From Marvinbryantia formatexigens DSM 14469 (GTDB lineage Bacteria > Bacillota > Clostridia > Lachnospirales > Lachnospiraceae), in contig NZ_CP102268.1 in NCBI RefSeq assembly GCF_025148285.1, positions 2,025,001 to 2,089,000 on the forward strand: DNA of 64,000 nt, in the 5' to 3' direction. The translations under genes were made by a program, and so were the position numbers. This document shows, piece after piece, positions 30,828 to 38,763 of the stretch. How positions within the stretch are numbered: position 1 is the first letter of the stretch; each line of letters opens with the position of its first letter. Below the pieces are notes generated by a model. The model was given only the letters and a program-made list of their open reading frames with translations. It searched no databases and was not told the origin of the DNA.

Positions 30828-31784
30828 TTAAATATCTGTAACAGAACTGATAAATGCTTTCGGCGCTTCTAACTGCGGAAGCATTTTTGTTTTTTCCACA
30901 AAGGAACAGGTGGTATGTTTGTTTGCTTTCTGATAAGCCTCTGCTATCTGTTCAGCGTCGGGAAGCTCTCTTCCAAATATCAGATGAACCGGATTTGTCA
31001 GCTTCGGAAAAGCATTTCTGATATCAAAATTCATGTAATTGGAAGATATGGCTGCCAGCAAATGCCGTCCGCCGCTCTGCGAGGTATGTGCCGCTTCGTA
31101 ATATGTAAAGATTGTCTTATCCTCCAGATGGAAAGGATTATAATAATACTTTTCCGTAAACTGGTATTCAATCTGGTTGCGGCTTACAAGCTGGTAATAA
31201 AGGAAGGTTCCAAAAAGCGGAAGATGCAGCGCTGTTTTCACAATTTTTGAACGGAAATCGGGAAGCACTGCCAGCCTTCCAAAGCTCTCCGGATTTACAA
31301 GTGTAATTTCATTGATAATATCGGAGTGCATGTTTGCAGCCATAATAACGAAAGAGCCGGATTTCCCTGTCGCATAAACATCTGTTTTTTCTTTTATTAC
31401 ATCGTGAATAAAATCATTGATAAGCTGTACAAATAAATAATTGCAGTATGAAGTAAGCTGCGGTTTTTCAGAGCGACCGCATCCTAACAGGTCGATTGCA
31501 TAAACAGTATGGTCTTTGGAGAGAGGCTCAATAATCTTCGACCATTCCTGCTGTGAAGATGCCGGATGTAAATCATGAATGAGAAGCAGAGGAGAACCAC
31601 TTCCGGTTTTTGTATAATAAATTTTCCCATGACGCCATTTATAAAAGCTGTCTTTTTTTACCCTTAATAAATGACGGAAGGTTGCTGAAGATTCCACAAA
31701 TTTATTGGCAAGATACATGGCAATAGAAACCCAGATAGTCAGTTTCATCAATTTTTCCAGTCTACGTTTCACGTGAAACATCAC
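30828..31784 (-). CDS. Alpha/beta-hydrolase-fold protein, probably non-catalytic
   Basis: A 318-residue alpha/beta-hydrolase-fold protein with an N-terminal hydrophobic segment (LTIWVSIAMYLANKF). It has the oxyanion-strand region SPLLLIHDLHPASS, the DLLGCGRSEKP turn, and a nucleophile elbow reading GKSGS instead of GxSxG. Where the catalytic His normally sits (as in GHxPxLE.P) it has KTKMLPQLEAPKAF with no histidine. It may be a pseudo-enzyme or a binding protein. The start is uncertain: GTG at 31784 or ATG at 31781 lies on the first parS palindrome, and MKLTIWVS at 31748 is an alternative. It is convergent with rsmG and divergent from parA. Confidence 0.75.
   Translation of the reverse strand: MMFHVKRRLEKLMKLTIWVSIAMYLANKFVESSATFRHLLRVKKDSFYKWRHGKIYYTKTGSGSPLLLIHDLHPASSQQEWSKIIEPLSKDHTVYAIDLLGCGRSEKPQLTSYCNYLFVQLINDFIHDVIKEKTDVYATGKSGSFVIMAANMHSDIINEITLVNPESFGRLAVLPDFRSKIVKTALHLPLFGTFLYYQLVSRNQIEYQFTEKYYYNPFHLEDKTIFTYYEAAHTSQSGGRHLLAAISSNYMNFDIRNAFPKLTNPVHLIFGRELPDAEQIAEAYQKANKHTTCSFVEKTKMLPQLEAPKAFISSVTDI
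31766..31779. promoter_or_regulatory. parS: parS centromere site 1
   Basis: GTTTCACGTGAAAC is the exact ParB-binding palindrome. It lies inside the first codons of the alpha/beta-hydrolase gene, which therefore begins MFHVKR. ParB (gene at 32910) should nucleate here and spread. Confidence 0.95.
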
Positions 31785-31885
31785 CCCTTTTTAATTGTAT
31801 ATAACTTCTATAGAATAAGTATAAACGAAATAAACAGCGGATGCAAGCCACAGTTTATTATTTTTTTGTGAATGGGCAACAGTTG

Positions 31886-31914
31886 GTTACTGCGAACAGA
31901 GTGAGCAGTATAAC
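31886..31914. repeat. Dispersed hairpin repeat, copy 3
   Basis: GTTACTGC (31886-31893) pairs with GCAGTATAAC around GAACAGAGTGA. It lies between parS sites 1 and 2 and is one base different in the loop from the oriC copy. Confidence 0.7.
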
Positions 31915-31935
31915 ACTTGTATCACGTCTGCCAGA

Positions 31936-31951
31936 TGTTTCACGTGAAACA
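31936..31951. promoter_or_regulatory. parS: parS centromere site 2
   Basis: TGTTTCACGTGAAACA is a full 16-bp match to the bacterial parS consensus, in the parA upstream spacer. Confidence 0.96.
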
Positions 31952-31962
31952 TAAATGAATTT

Positions 31963-31980
31963 GTTACTGCGAACGAAGTG
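31963..31980. repeat. Dispersed hairpin repeat, degenerate copy 4
   Basis: GTTACTGCGAACGAAGTG matches the left arm and loop of the repeat at 22739, but the right arm has been lost. It lies between parS sites 2 and 3. Confidence 0.55.
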
Positions 31981-32043
31981 ATTCTAAATGGATTTTTGCA
32001 GGTGACAGGGCAGCTTGGCTGGACTGTTATAATGTTTATAAAA

Positions 32044-32057
32044 GTTTCACGTGAAAC
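32044..32057. promoter_or_regulatory. parS: parS centromere site 3
   Basis: GTTTCACGTGAAAC occurs 86 bp before the parA start. Three sites within 292 bp next to parAB and about 9 kb from oriC form the centromere. Confidence 0.95.
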
Positions 32058-32142
32058 ATCAAATTATAATATAGATTTATAAAAGAAAATGTGCTATACT
32101 CTTTTATAGCATTTTGGCTGTACTTAAAAAGGGGATAATAAT

Positions 32143-32919
32143 ATGGGACGAGTAATCGTAGTTGCCAATCAGAAGGGTGGTGTAGGGAAGACTACCACCG
32201 CAATTAATCTGTCAGCGTGTCTTGCGGAAGCAGGAAAAAAGGTTCTTGCGATTGATATGGACCCGCAGGGAAACATGACAAGCGGACTGGGTGTGGATAA
32301 GGACGAAATAGAAAAAACCACATACGAGCTGCTTCTTGGGGAGACAGAGGTGAAGGAATGTCTGCAGAAAAGTGTTGTAGAGGGGCTGGATTTACTGGCA
32401 TCGAATATTGACCTTGCTGCGGCAGAAATAGAGCTGATAGGCGAAGAGGAAAAAGAATTTATTCTGCAAAAGGCGTTGGAGCCTGTCCGGAATCAGTATG
32501 ATTTTGTAATTATTGACTGCCCTCCGTCTTTGAATATTCTGACGATTAATTCTATGTGCGCAGCGGATACTGTTTTAGTTCCGATTCAGTGCGAATATTA
32601 TGCGCTGGAAGGACTTTCACAGTTGATTCATACAATTAATCTCGTCCAGGAACGTCTGAATCCTAATCTGGAAATGGAGGGAGTTGTATTTACGATGTAT
32701 GACGCACGTACAAATCTTTCTCTTCAGGTTGTGGAAAACGTAAAAAGCAATCTCCAGCAGACAATTTATAAAACAATCATTCCAAGAAATGTCCGTCTTG
32801 CGGAAGCGCCAAGTCATGGAATGCCGATTACACTGTACGACACAAAATCGGCGGGAGCTGAGAGCTATCGTCTTCTGGCGGAGGAAGTAATACATAGAGG
32901 AGAGGAAGAATGGCAGTAA
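32143..32919 (+). CDS. parA: Chromosome partitioning ATPase ParA (Soj)
   Basis: Dimerises on nucleoid DNA with ATP, is stimulated by ParB, and also regulates DnaA in Firmicutes. The 258-residue protein starts MGRVIVVANQKGGVGKTTTAINLS with the deviant Walker A. It has DMDPQGNMTSGLG (Walker A'), FVIIDCPPSLNILTINSM (Walker B), and IIPRNVRLAEAPSHGMPI near the C-terminus. AAGGGG lies 8 nt upstream, and parB overlaps its end by 10 bp. Confidence 0.97.
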   Translation: MGRVIVVANQKGGVGKTTTAINLSACLAEAGKKVLAIDMDPQGNMTSGLGVDKDEIEKTTYELLLGETEVKECLQKSVVEGLDLLASNIDLAAAEIELIGEEEKEFILQKALEPVRNQYDFVIIDCPPSLNILTINSMCAADTVLVPIQCEYYALEGLSQLIHTINLVQERLNPNLEMEGVVFTMYDARTNLSLQVVENVKSNLQQTIYKTIIPRNVRLAEAPSHGMPITLYDTKSAGAESYRLLAEEVIHRGEEEWQ

Positions 32920-33818
32920 AGAAAACTGGATTGGGAAAAGGTCTTGATGTTCTGATACCGTCAGACTCTAAGAAAACTGTTCCGCTTCGAAAAGAAAATA
33001 ATCATGCAGCTGCGGTGATTCCGGCAAAAGACGGCGTCCAGGAATTAAAGATTTCCGAGGTAGAACCAAACAGACAGCAGCCCCGGAAAAATTTCGATGA
33101 GGATGCTCTTCTGGAGCTATCCGAATCCATAAAACAGTTTGGCGTCATACAGCCGCTGATTGTTCAGAAAAGGGATGACCATTATGAAATTATCGCCGGG
33201 GAAAGGCGGTGGCGTGCTGCAAAAAAAGCGGGTGTAAAAAAAATACCGGTCATTATCAGAGAATATAATCCGCAGGAAGTTATGGAGATTTCTCTGATTG
33301 AAAATATCCAGAGAGAAGATTTGAATCCGATTGAGGAAGCACAGGCGTATAAACGACTTTTAGAGGAATATCATCTGAAGCAGGATGAAGTCGCAGAAAA
33401 AGTTTCAAAGAGCCGCACAACGGTTACAAATTCTCTCCGTCTCCTGAAGCTGGACGACCGTGTCCAGCAGATGGTAATCGACGATATGATTTCCACCGGT
33501 CATGCGCGCGCACTGCTTGGTCTTGAAGATAAGGAAGAACAGTACGTGGCGGCTGTCAAAATCTTTGACGAAAAAATGAGCGTGCGGGATACGGAGAAAC
33601 TGGTGAAGCTTCTTCAGAACAAAAAACCGGAAAAAGTAAAGGAGGAGCCTGCAAACAGTTTTATATATAAAGACATCGAAGAAAAAATAAAAGCGATTCT
33701 CGGCACAAAGGTTACAGTAGACCACAGAGCTAATAATAAGGGGAAAATCACAATCGAATATTATTCCAATGAGGAGCTGGAACGGATTGTGGAAATGATG
33801 GAATCGCTGAAAGCATAG
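32910..33818 (+). CDS. parB: Chromosome partitioning protein ParB (Spo0J)
   Basis: CTP-dependent clamp that loads at parS and spreads to organise the origin. The 302 residues start with AVKKTGLGKGLDVLIP. The ParB/Srx CTP-binding domain shows QPRKNFDEDALLELSESIKQFGVIQPL and GERRWRAAKKAG, followed by ENIQREDLNPIEEAQAYKRLL and a central KorB-type helix-turn-helix (QDEVAEKVSKSRTTVTNSLRLLKL). A C-terminal dimerisation domain ends in GKITIEYYSNEELERIVEMM. Its target sites lie just upstream of parA. Confidence 0.97.
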   Translation: MAVKKTGLGKGLDVLIPSDSKKTVPLRKENNHAAAVIPAKDGVQELKISEVEPNRQQPRKNFDEDALLELSESIKQFGVIQPLIVQKRDDHYEIIAGERRWRAAKKAGVKKIPVIIREYNPQEVMEISLIENIQREDLNPIEEAQAYKRLLEEYHLKQDEVAEKVSKSRTTVTNSLRLLKLDDRVQQMVIDDMISTGHARALLGLEDKEEQYVAAVKIFDEKMSVRDTEKLVKLLQNKKPEKVKEEPANSFIYKDIEEKIKAILGTKVTVDHRANNKGKITIEYYSNEELERIVEMMESLKA

Positions 33819-33843
33819 AATACAGGGGATAAGGAGTGTAGAT

Positions 33844-34353
33844 ATGGAGAATTCGATTTTGAACAATCTAATTATCGACCCAGGAATAATTATTATCCTG
33901 ATGATGATTATGATTATCATACTTTTGGTTCTTCAGATAAAAAATTCATTTAAATTGAATCGTTTTATGAAGAAATACAAAAGCTTTATGAAGGGAAAAG
34001 ACGGAATTTCACTGGAAAAGACTATCCTGCGGAATATCAATGATATTGATATGCTGCTGGAATCCAGTAAGAATCATATGGAAGAAATCCGTCAGCTCAA
34101 AGAAATCCAGCTTCATACGCTGAATAAAACAGCAATCGTAAAATACGATGCATTTAAGGAAATGGGCGGAAAGCTGAGTTTTGCACTTGCCATGCTGGAC
34201 CAGGAAAACAGCGGATTTGTGCTGAACGCGATTCACAGCAGAGAGGGCTGTTATACGTATATTAAGGAAATTGTAAAGGGCGAATCCTATATCGTTCTTG
34301 GGGAAGAAGAAAAAGAAGCGCTGCGGCAGGCAGTAAATCAGTACGTCGATTAA
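33844..34353 (+). CDS. DUF4446 family membrane-anchored protein
   Basis: A 169-residue protein of unknown function commonly encoded after parB in Clostridia. It has one N-terminal membrane helix (GIIIILMMIMIIILLVLQIK, about 13-32), then a short coiled helical stretch, then the conserved domain with KYDAFKEMGGKLSFALAMLDQENSGFVLNAIHSREGCYTYIKEI. The soluble part should face the cytoplasm. SD AAGGAG precedes the ATG. Its link to chromosome segregation is positional only. Confidence 0.8.
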   Translation: MENSILNNLIIDPGIIIILMMIMIIILLVLQIKNSFKLNRFMKKYKSFMKGKDGISLEKTILRNINDIDMLLESSKNHMEEIRQLKEIQLHTLNKTAIVKYDAFKEMGGKLSFALAMLDQENSGFVLNAIHSREGCYTYIKEIVKGESYIVLGEEEKEALRQAVNQYVD

Positions 34354-34372
34354 AACAGCATAAACTGGAAAT

Positions 34373-34453
34373 ATTATGTTAATCAGATGGTTATGCTGGC
34401 AGATAATTATGTTAATCAGATAATGATATTATTTAAAAATTATGTAAACAGAT
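34373..34453. repeat. Three 33-bp tandem repeats before serS
   Basis: ATTATGTTAATCAGAT occurs at 34373-34388 and again at 34406-34421, and a diverged copy (ATTATGTAAACAGAT) starts at 34439, so the period is exactly 33 bp. They fill the spacer between the DUF4446 gene and serS and end at the serS SD. I see no T-box-like structure here. Confidence 0.7.
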
Positions 34454-34467
34454 AAGGAGCAGGGAAA

Positions 34468-35757
34468 ATGTTAGATATTAAATTTTTGAGAGAGAATCCG
34501 GAGATTGTAAAGCAGAATATCCGCAATAAGTTCCAGGACCAAAAGCTGCCGATGGTAGATGAAGTAATCGCGCTTGATAAAAGAAACCGCGAGATTAAAA
34601 ATGAGGTGGAGGCGCTGCGTGCAAACCGCAACAAGCTTTCCAAGCAGATCGGCGCATTGATGGGTCAGGGAAAGAGAGAGAAAGCGGAAGAAATCAAGAA
34701 ACAGGTTGCCGCACAGGCAGGTCAGGTGGAAGCGCTTTCCCAGGAGGAGAAGGAAGTAGAAGAGAATATCAGAAGAATTATGATGGTTATCCCGAATATC
34801 ATCGACCCGTCTGTTCCGATTGGAAAAGATGACAGCGAAAATGTGGAAATCGAAAAGTTTGGTGAACCGGTCGTACCGGATTTTGAAATTCCATATCACA
34901 CAGAAATTATGGAACGTTTTGACGGAATCGACCTGGATGCTGCCCGTGAAGTTGCCGGAAACGGATTTTATTATCTGATGGGCGATATCGCGCGCATTCA
35001 TTCTGCCGTGATTTCCTATGCGAGAGATTTCATGATTAACCGCGGATTTACGTACTGTGTTCCGCCGTTCATGATCCGCAGCAAGGTAGTTACCGGTGTT
35101 ATGAGCTTTGCAGAAATGGAATCCATGATGTATAAGATTGAGGGTGAAGATTTGTATCTGATTGGTACGAGCGAGCACTCCATGATTGGTAAGTTTATTG
35201 ATTCTCTGACGCCGGAGGCAGAGCTGCCGAAAACGCTGACAAGCTATTCTCCGTGCTTCCGCAAGGAAAAAGGAGCACATGGCATCGAGGAGCGCGGCGT
35301 TTACCGCATCCATCAGTTTGAAAAACAGGAAATGATTGTTGTCTGCAAACCAGAGGACAGCATGATGTGGTATGATAAGCTCTGGCAGAATACGGTGGAT
35401 CTGTTCCGTTCTCTGGATATTCCGGTACGTACTCTGGAATGCTGCTCCGGAGATCTGGCGGACCTGAAGGTGAAATCCTGTGATGTGGAAGCATGGTCTC
35501 CGCGTCAGAAAAAATATTTTGAAGTGGGAAGCTGCTCCAATCTCGGCGATGCGCAGGCGCGCCGTCTCGGCATCCGCGTAAAGGGTGAGGACGGAAAGAA
35601 ATATCTTGCGCATACTTTGAATAATACTGTTGTTGCTCCGCCGCGTATGCTGATTGCATTCCTGGAGAATAACCTGAACGAGGACGGAAGTGTAAATATT
35701 CCGAAGGCGCTTCAGATGTATATGGGCGGAATTGAAAAAATTGTACCGAAACATTGA
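34468..35757 (+). CDS. serS: Seryl-tRNA synthetase
   Basis: Class II synthetase that charges tRNA-Ser. The 429-residue protein starts MLDIKFLRENPEIVKQNIRNK and has an N-terminal coiled-coil arm (about 30-105) for the tRNA long variable arm. The catalytic domain contains motif 2 (SPCFRKEKGAHGIEERGVYRIHQF) and motif 3 (LNNTVVAPPRMLIAFLENN). The length is normal. AAGGAG precedes the ATG. Confidence 0.97.
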   Translation: MLDIKFLRENPEIVKQNIRNKFQDQKLPMVDEVIALDKRNREIKNEVEALRANRNKLSKQIGALMGQGKREKAEEIKKQVAAQAGQVEALSQEEKEVEENIRRIMMVIPNIIDPSVPIGKDDSENVEIEKFGEPVVPDFEIPYHTEIMERFDGIDLDAAREVAGNGFYYLMGDIARIHSAVISYARDFMINRGFTYCVPPFMIRSKVVTGVMSFAEMESMMYKIEGEDLYLIGTSEHSMIGKFIDSLTPEAELPKTLTSYSPCFRKEKGAHGIEERGVYRIHQFEKQEMIVVCKPEDSMMWYDKLWQNTVDLFRSLDIPVRTLECCSGDLADLKVKSCDVEAWSPRQKKYFEVGSCSNLGDAQARRLGIRVKGEDGKKYLAHTLNNTVVAPPRMLIAFLENNLNEDGSVNIPKALQMYMGGIEKIVPKH

Positions 35758-35766
35758 GGAAATATT

Positions 35767-36642
35767 ATGCACAGCTTTATGCGTTCCATTGGATTCAGCA
35801 ATATTATTAACAGGAAACACGCAGACGACCTGATAAAGGAAGTCTGTGCGTCCTGTGATGTCCGCAATGCTGTCCGTCTGGAAAACGGCAATGCGTTTGT
35901 GGAATATGTAAAGGAATTTGCTCCGCACTGTGGAATTGTTGTCTGCGGAGAAATGGATGAAAACGGATTCCATATGGATTATTATTTTCCATATTACAGG
36001 ACAGATACGGTTAGCAGTTATGCGGACCTCACGGTCGAAAAGCATACGGATAAGGATTCTTTTGCCGGTGTGTGCGAGGATACCAGAATCGGCACGACGA
36101 TTATTTTTTATGTGTCAAATGCCGCCCGGTATCAGAAAGAAGCGATGCAGAGCAGCATGAAAAACGGCAATGTGAGTGTTTCATTCACGGCGCTGGCTTC
36201 TGAGGGGAGAATCCTTCTTCCAATCCAGAAAAGTCCCAACCAGGCGCTGCTTGATATGGAAGCGACAAGCACGCGCAGTCATCTGATTGCGGCTGCCAGA
36301 AACGGGGATGAAAACGCTATTGAAAGTCTGACACTGGAGGATATGGACACATATAATATGGTGTCGCGGCGCATTATGACCGAGGATGTATTCAGCATTG
36401 TAGAAACCTTTTTTATGCCCTCCGGTATGGAATGCGACCGTTATCAGATTATGGGAGAAATTCAGTCAGTCGAGAAAATCAGAAATAAAAGAACAAAGGA
36501 ATATCTCTATCAGATGAATCTTTTGTGCAACAATATGTCTATGGATGTATGTATTAATGAGGCGGACCTCATGGGCGAGCCGGATGTCGGACGTCGCTTT
36601 AAGGGCGAGGTCTGGCTGCAGGGCAATATTAACTTTGTGTGA
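35767..36642 (+). CDS. DUF3881 family protein
   Basis: A 291-residue protein of the DUF3881 family, known mainly from Lachnospiraceae, of unknown function. It begins MHSFMRSIGFSNIINRKHADDL, has no signal peptide or membrane helix, and contains FVEYVKEFAPHCGIVVCGEMDENGFHMDYYFPY and a C-terminal half with RRIMTEDVFSIVETFFMPSGMECDRYQIMGEI. It starts 9 bp after serS, so it is probably cotranscribed with it. Confidence 0.75.
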   Translation: MHSFMRSIGFSNIINRKHADDLIKEVCASCDVRNAVRLENGNAFVEYVKEFAPHCGIVVCGEMDENGFHMDYYFPYYRTDTVSSYADLTVEKHTDKDSFAGVCEDTRIGTTIIFYVSNAARYQKEAMQSSMKNGNVSVSFTALASEGRILLPIQKSPNQALLDMEATSTRSHLIAAARNGDENAIESLTLEDMDTYNMVSRRIMTEDVFSIVETFFMPSGMECDRYQIMGEIQSVEKIRNKRTKEYLYQMNLLCNNMSMDVCINEADLMGEPDVGRRFKGEVWLQGNINFV

Positions 36643-36702
36643 TGTAAGCCAAGCCTCTGGGATGGCGTTCATAAAAATAATGCAATAAACCGGAAAAAAG
36701 GG

Positions 36703-36776
36703 TTGCACTGAAGCTTAAAAGAATGTAAAATGGATATGTTACGAAACCGATGAAAACAGGTATGTTTTCATCGGTT
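36703..36776 (+). promoter_or_regulatory. tRNA-Arg promoter and 5' leader hairpin
   Basis: TTGCAC (36703-36708) and TAAAAT (36726-36731) are spaced by 17 bp. Downstream, AACCGATGAAAAC (36745-36757) pairs perfectly with GTTTTCATCGGTT (36764-36776) across a 6-nt loop and ends 5 nt before the tRNA. There is no T-run, so it looks like a leader hairpin rather than a terminator. Confidence 0.6.
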
Positions 36777-36781
36777 GAAAT

Positions 36782-36855
36782 GTCGCTATAGCTCAGTTGG
36801 ATAGAGCGACCGCCTCCTAAGCGGTAGGCCGGAGGTTCAAATCCTCTTAGCGACG
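36782..36855 (+). tRNA. tRNA-Arg (anticodon CCT)
   Basis: The 74-nt cloverleaf is complete. The acceptor stem GTCGCTA pairs with TAGCGAC, with discriminator G. The D arm is GCTC/GAGC. The anticodon stem ACCGC/GCGGT holds the loop CTCCTAA, giving CCT, which reads AGG codons. The T arm is GGAGG/CCTCT with TTCAAAT. CCA is not encoded. A terminator follows. Confidence 0.97.
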
Positions 36856-36866
36856 CTTATAGAAAT

Positions 36867-36910
36867 GCCGAAAACACTGGGGTTCCAGAGTTTTTGGCGT
36901 TTTTCTTTTT
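36867..36910 (+). terminator. Terminator after tRNA-Arg
   Basis: GCCGAAAACACTGG (36867-36880) pairs with CCAGAGTTTTTGGC (36885-36898) and is followed by GTTTTTCTTTTT. Confidence 0.85.
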
Positions 36911-36972
36911 CTAATTTTACCCCTTACCATAGGGGGATGGTTCGACAAAAGAAAACGGGAGGTAAATGATAA

Positions 36973-37635
36973 TTGAAAATATTTATTGTTGAAGATGAAG
37001 CGGATATTCGCAAGGAATTATCTGTTCTGATTGAAAAATACGGATATTCTCACGAAAGCAGTACGGACTTTGAACATATAACGAAACACATTTTAGATTC
37101 GGAAGCTAACCTTATACTCTTAGACATAAATTTGCCCTATCAAGATGGGTATACGATATGTCGTGAAATTAGAAAGCAATCCGAGATTCCGATTATTGTT
37201 TTGACAAGCAGAGATACAGACTTTGACGAACTAATGAGCCTAAATATTGGCGCGGATGATTTTATATCGAAGCCTTATAATGCACAGGTATTGATTGCGC
37301 GTATTCAAAAAATTTTGAAGCGGACTTATGAAGTACAGGCTAATTCTGTTCTTATACATAAGGGAGTGACGATTAACCTGTTGAAAGCTACGGCTTCTTA
37401 CGGTGATAAAGAAATTGACTTAACAAAAAATGAAATGGGAATATTGCGGCTTCTGACTGTAAATAAAGGTAACATCATACCGAGGGACGCAATTATTGAC
37501 GAGCTATGGCAAAGCGACGAGTTTATAGATGAGAATACATTAAATGTGAATATTGTACGTTTGCGAAAAAAATTATCTCAAATAGGTGCGTCTGATTATC
37601 TGGAAACAAAGCGTGGATTGGGGTATCGGGTATGA
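36973..37635 (+). CDS. Response regulator, OmpR/PhoB type (BceR-like)
   Basis: DNA-binding regulator of a peptide-antibiotic detoxification module. The 220-residue protein has a receiver (VEDEAD, Asp51 in LLLDINLPYQDG, Lys in DFISKPYN) and a C-terminal winged helix (LTKNEMGILRLLTVNKG, with NVNIVRLRKKL and KRGLGYRV). It starts with TTG at 36973 behind GGGAGG, and its end overlaps the kinase gene by 4 bp. The probable operator lies before the ABC gene at 38675-38699. Base composition is more AT-rich than the core genes, and it is the first gene of the accessory region. Confidence 0.93.
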   Translation: MKIFIVEDEADIRKELSVLIEKYGYSHESSTDFEHITKHILDSEANLILLDINLPYQDGYTICREIRKQSEIPIIVLTSRDTDFDELMSLNIGADDFISKPYNAQVLIARIQKILKRTYEVQANSVLIHKGVTINLLKATASYGDKEIDLTKNEMGILRLLTVNKGNIIPRDAIIDELWQSDEFIDENTLNVNIVRLRKKLSQIGASDYLETKRGLGYRV

Positions 37636-38645
37636 AACTGACAGATTATCTGCTTGACCGAATTTTCTCTATTATTGCATTCTTTACAGCAGTTATCTTT
37701 TCTGCGGGGATTCTCTGGATAGTGGAATTGAGAAATGAATTTATTGTCCTTGTTGAAGTGATATTTTGTATTTCTTTTCTTCTTTCCCTTTTATGGGATT
37801 ACGCAAGAAAAAGAAAGTATTATCATGCCTTATGGACTTTATTCGATAAATTGGACGATAAGACACTATTAGCGGAACTTGTAGAAAAGCCGGGTTTTCT
37901 TGATGGGAAACTTTTGTTTCAAATTCTCCGTCACACAAATAAACATATGAATGATAAACTGGCAGAAGCATACGCAGCTAATCAAGAATACCGGGAATAT
38001 GTTGAAATGTGGGTGCATGAAATAAAAACGCCTATTACTTCCGCACATTTAATTATTGAAAATGATAAAAATATTTCTACAATACGCATAGATGATGAAT
38101 TGAACAAAATAGACCATTTTGTAGAACAGGCTCTTTTCTATGCAAGGAGTACGGCTTTAGAAAAAGATTTCAAAATAGAAAAGACAACTTTGAAAGTATT
38201 AGTGCATGAAGCAGTAAAAAATTACTCCAAGCAGATTATTACAGCGGGAGGAAAGCCGGTATTTGAAAATCTGGATATTCCGGTTTTTGCTGACCGGAAA
38301 TGGTGCGTATTCATTGTAGGACAGATTATAGCTAACTCTGTAAAATATACCAATGGAGGATTGCTGCTTACTTTTGAGGGAACGGCTTTTGACGGTGGTT
38401 GCTGCCTTTCAATCTCTGATAATGGGATTGGTATTGCCGCCGCAGATATTCCGCGTATCTTTGATAAAGGATTTACAGGCGAAAATGGACGAAAATATAA
38501 AAAATCAACAGGAATAGGGTTGTACTTGTGCCGGAAGTTGTGTGATAAAATGAATATGGAAATATCCGCAGCCAGCAACTTACAATGCGGAACAACAATA
38601 AAAATCACTTTCCCAAAAGACCACTTTTATTTTGAGCAGGCATAA
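37632..38645 (+). CDS. Intramembrane-sensing histidine kinase (BceS-like)
   Basis: Kinase partner of the preceding regulator. The 337-residue protein has two N-terminal membrane helices (IIAFFTAVIFSAGILWIVEL and VLVEVIFCISFLLSLLWDY) separated by only a few residues, so it lacks a sensor domain and probably senses through the ABC permease. The phospho-acceptor lies in EMWVHEIKTPITSAHLII, and the ATPase domain shows IGQIIANSVKYTNGG, SDNGIGI and STGIGLYLCRKLC. This architecture is that of the BceS/GraS family. Confidence 0.93.
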   Translation: MKLTDYLLDRIFSIIAFFTAVIFSAGILWIVELRNEFIVLVEVIFCISFLLSLLWDYARKRKYYHALWTLFDKLDDKTLLAELVEKPGFLDGKLLFQILRHTNKHMNDKLAEAYAANQEYREYVEMWVHEIKTPITSAHLIIENDKNISTIRIDDELNKIDHFVEQALFYARSTALEKDFKIEKTTLKVLVHEAVKNYSKQIITAGGKPVFENLDIPVFADRKWCVFIVGQIIANSVKYTNGGLLLTFEGTAFDGGCCLSISDNGIGIAAADIPRIFDKGFTGENGRKYKKSTGIGLYLCRKLCDKMNMEISAASNLQCGTTIKITFPKDHFYFEQA

Positions 38646-38674
38646 AATGTCTGCTCATTGTCTTTGGAGAAAAC

Positions 38675-38699
38675 TTACATTTTGGTAATGTAAATGTAA
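38675..38699. promoter_or_regulatory. Probable response-regulator operator upstream of the BceAB-like genes
   Basis: TTACAT (38675-38680), a 7-bp spacer, then ATGTAA (38688-38693) immediately repeated as ATGTAA (38694-38699). An inverted repeat of this kind about 65 bp before the ABC gene is the position of BceR-type operators. A weak promoter (-10 TACAAT near 38732-38737) follows, fitting an activated promoter. Confidence 0.6.
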
Positions 38700-38763
38700 T
38701 CTGATTTAATGGCGCTTTTTATTTGCCGGAAGTACAATAGTCTAAAAGAAAGGAGCGGATTTT

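Noticed and set aside
34354-34467. T-box riboswitch before serS
   Set aside because: The spacer is only about 110 bp, AT-rich and made of 33-bp repeats. No specifier loop, T-box sequence or terminator is visible.
36782-36855. tRNA-Arg as the attachment site of the integrative element
   Set aside because: I found no second copy of the tRNA 3' end downstream, and Tn916/Tn1549-type integrases usually do not use tRNA genes. The terminator of the tRNA is intact.
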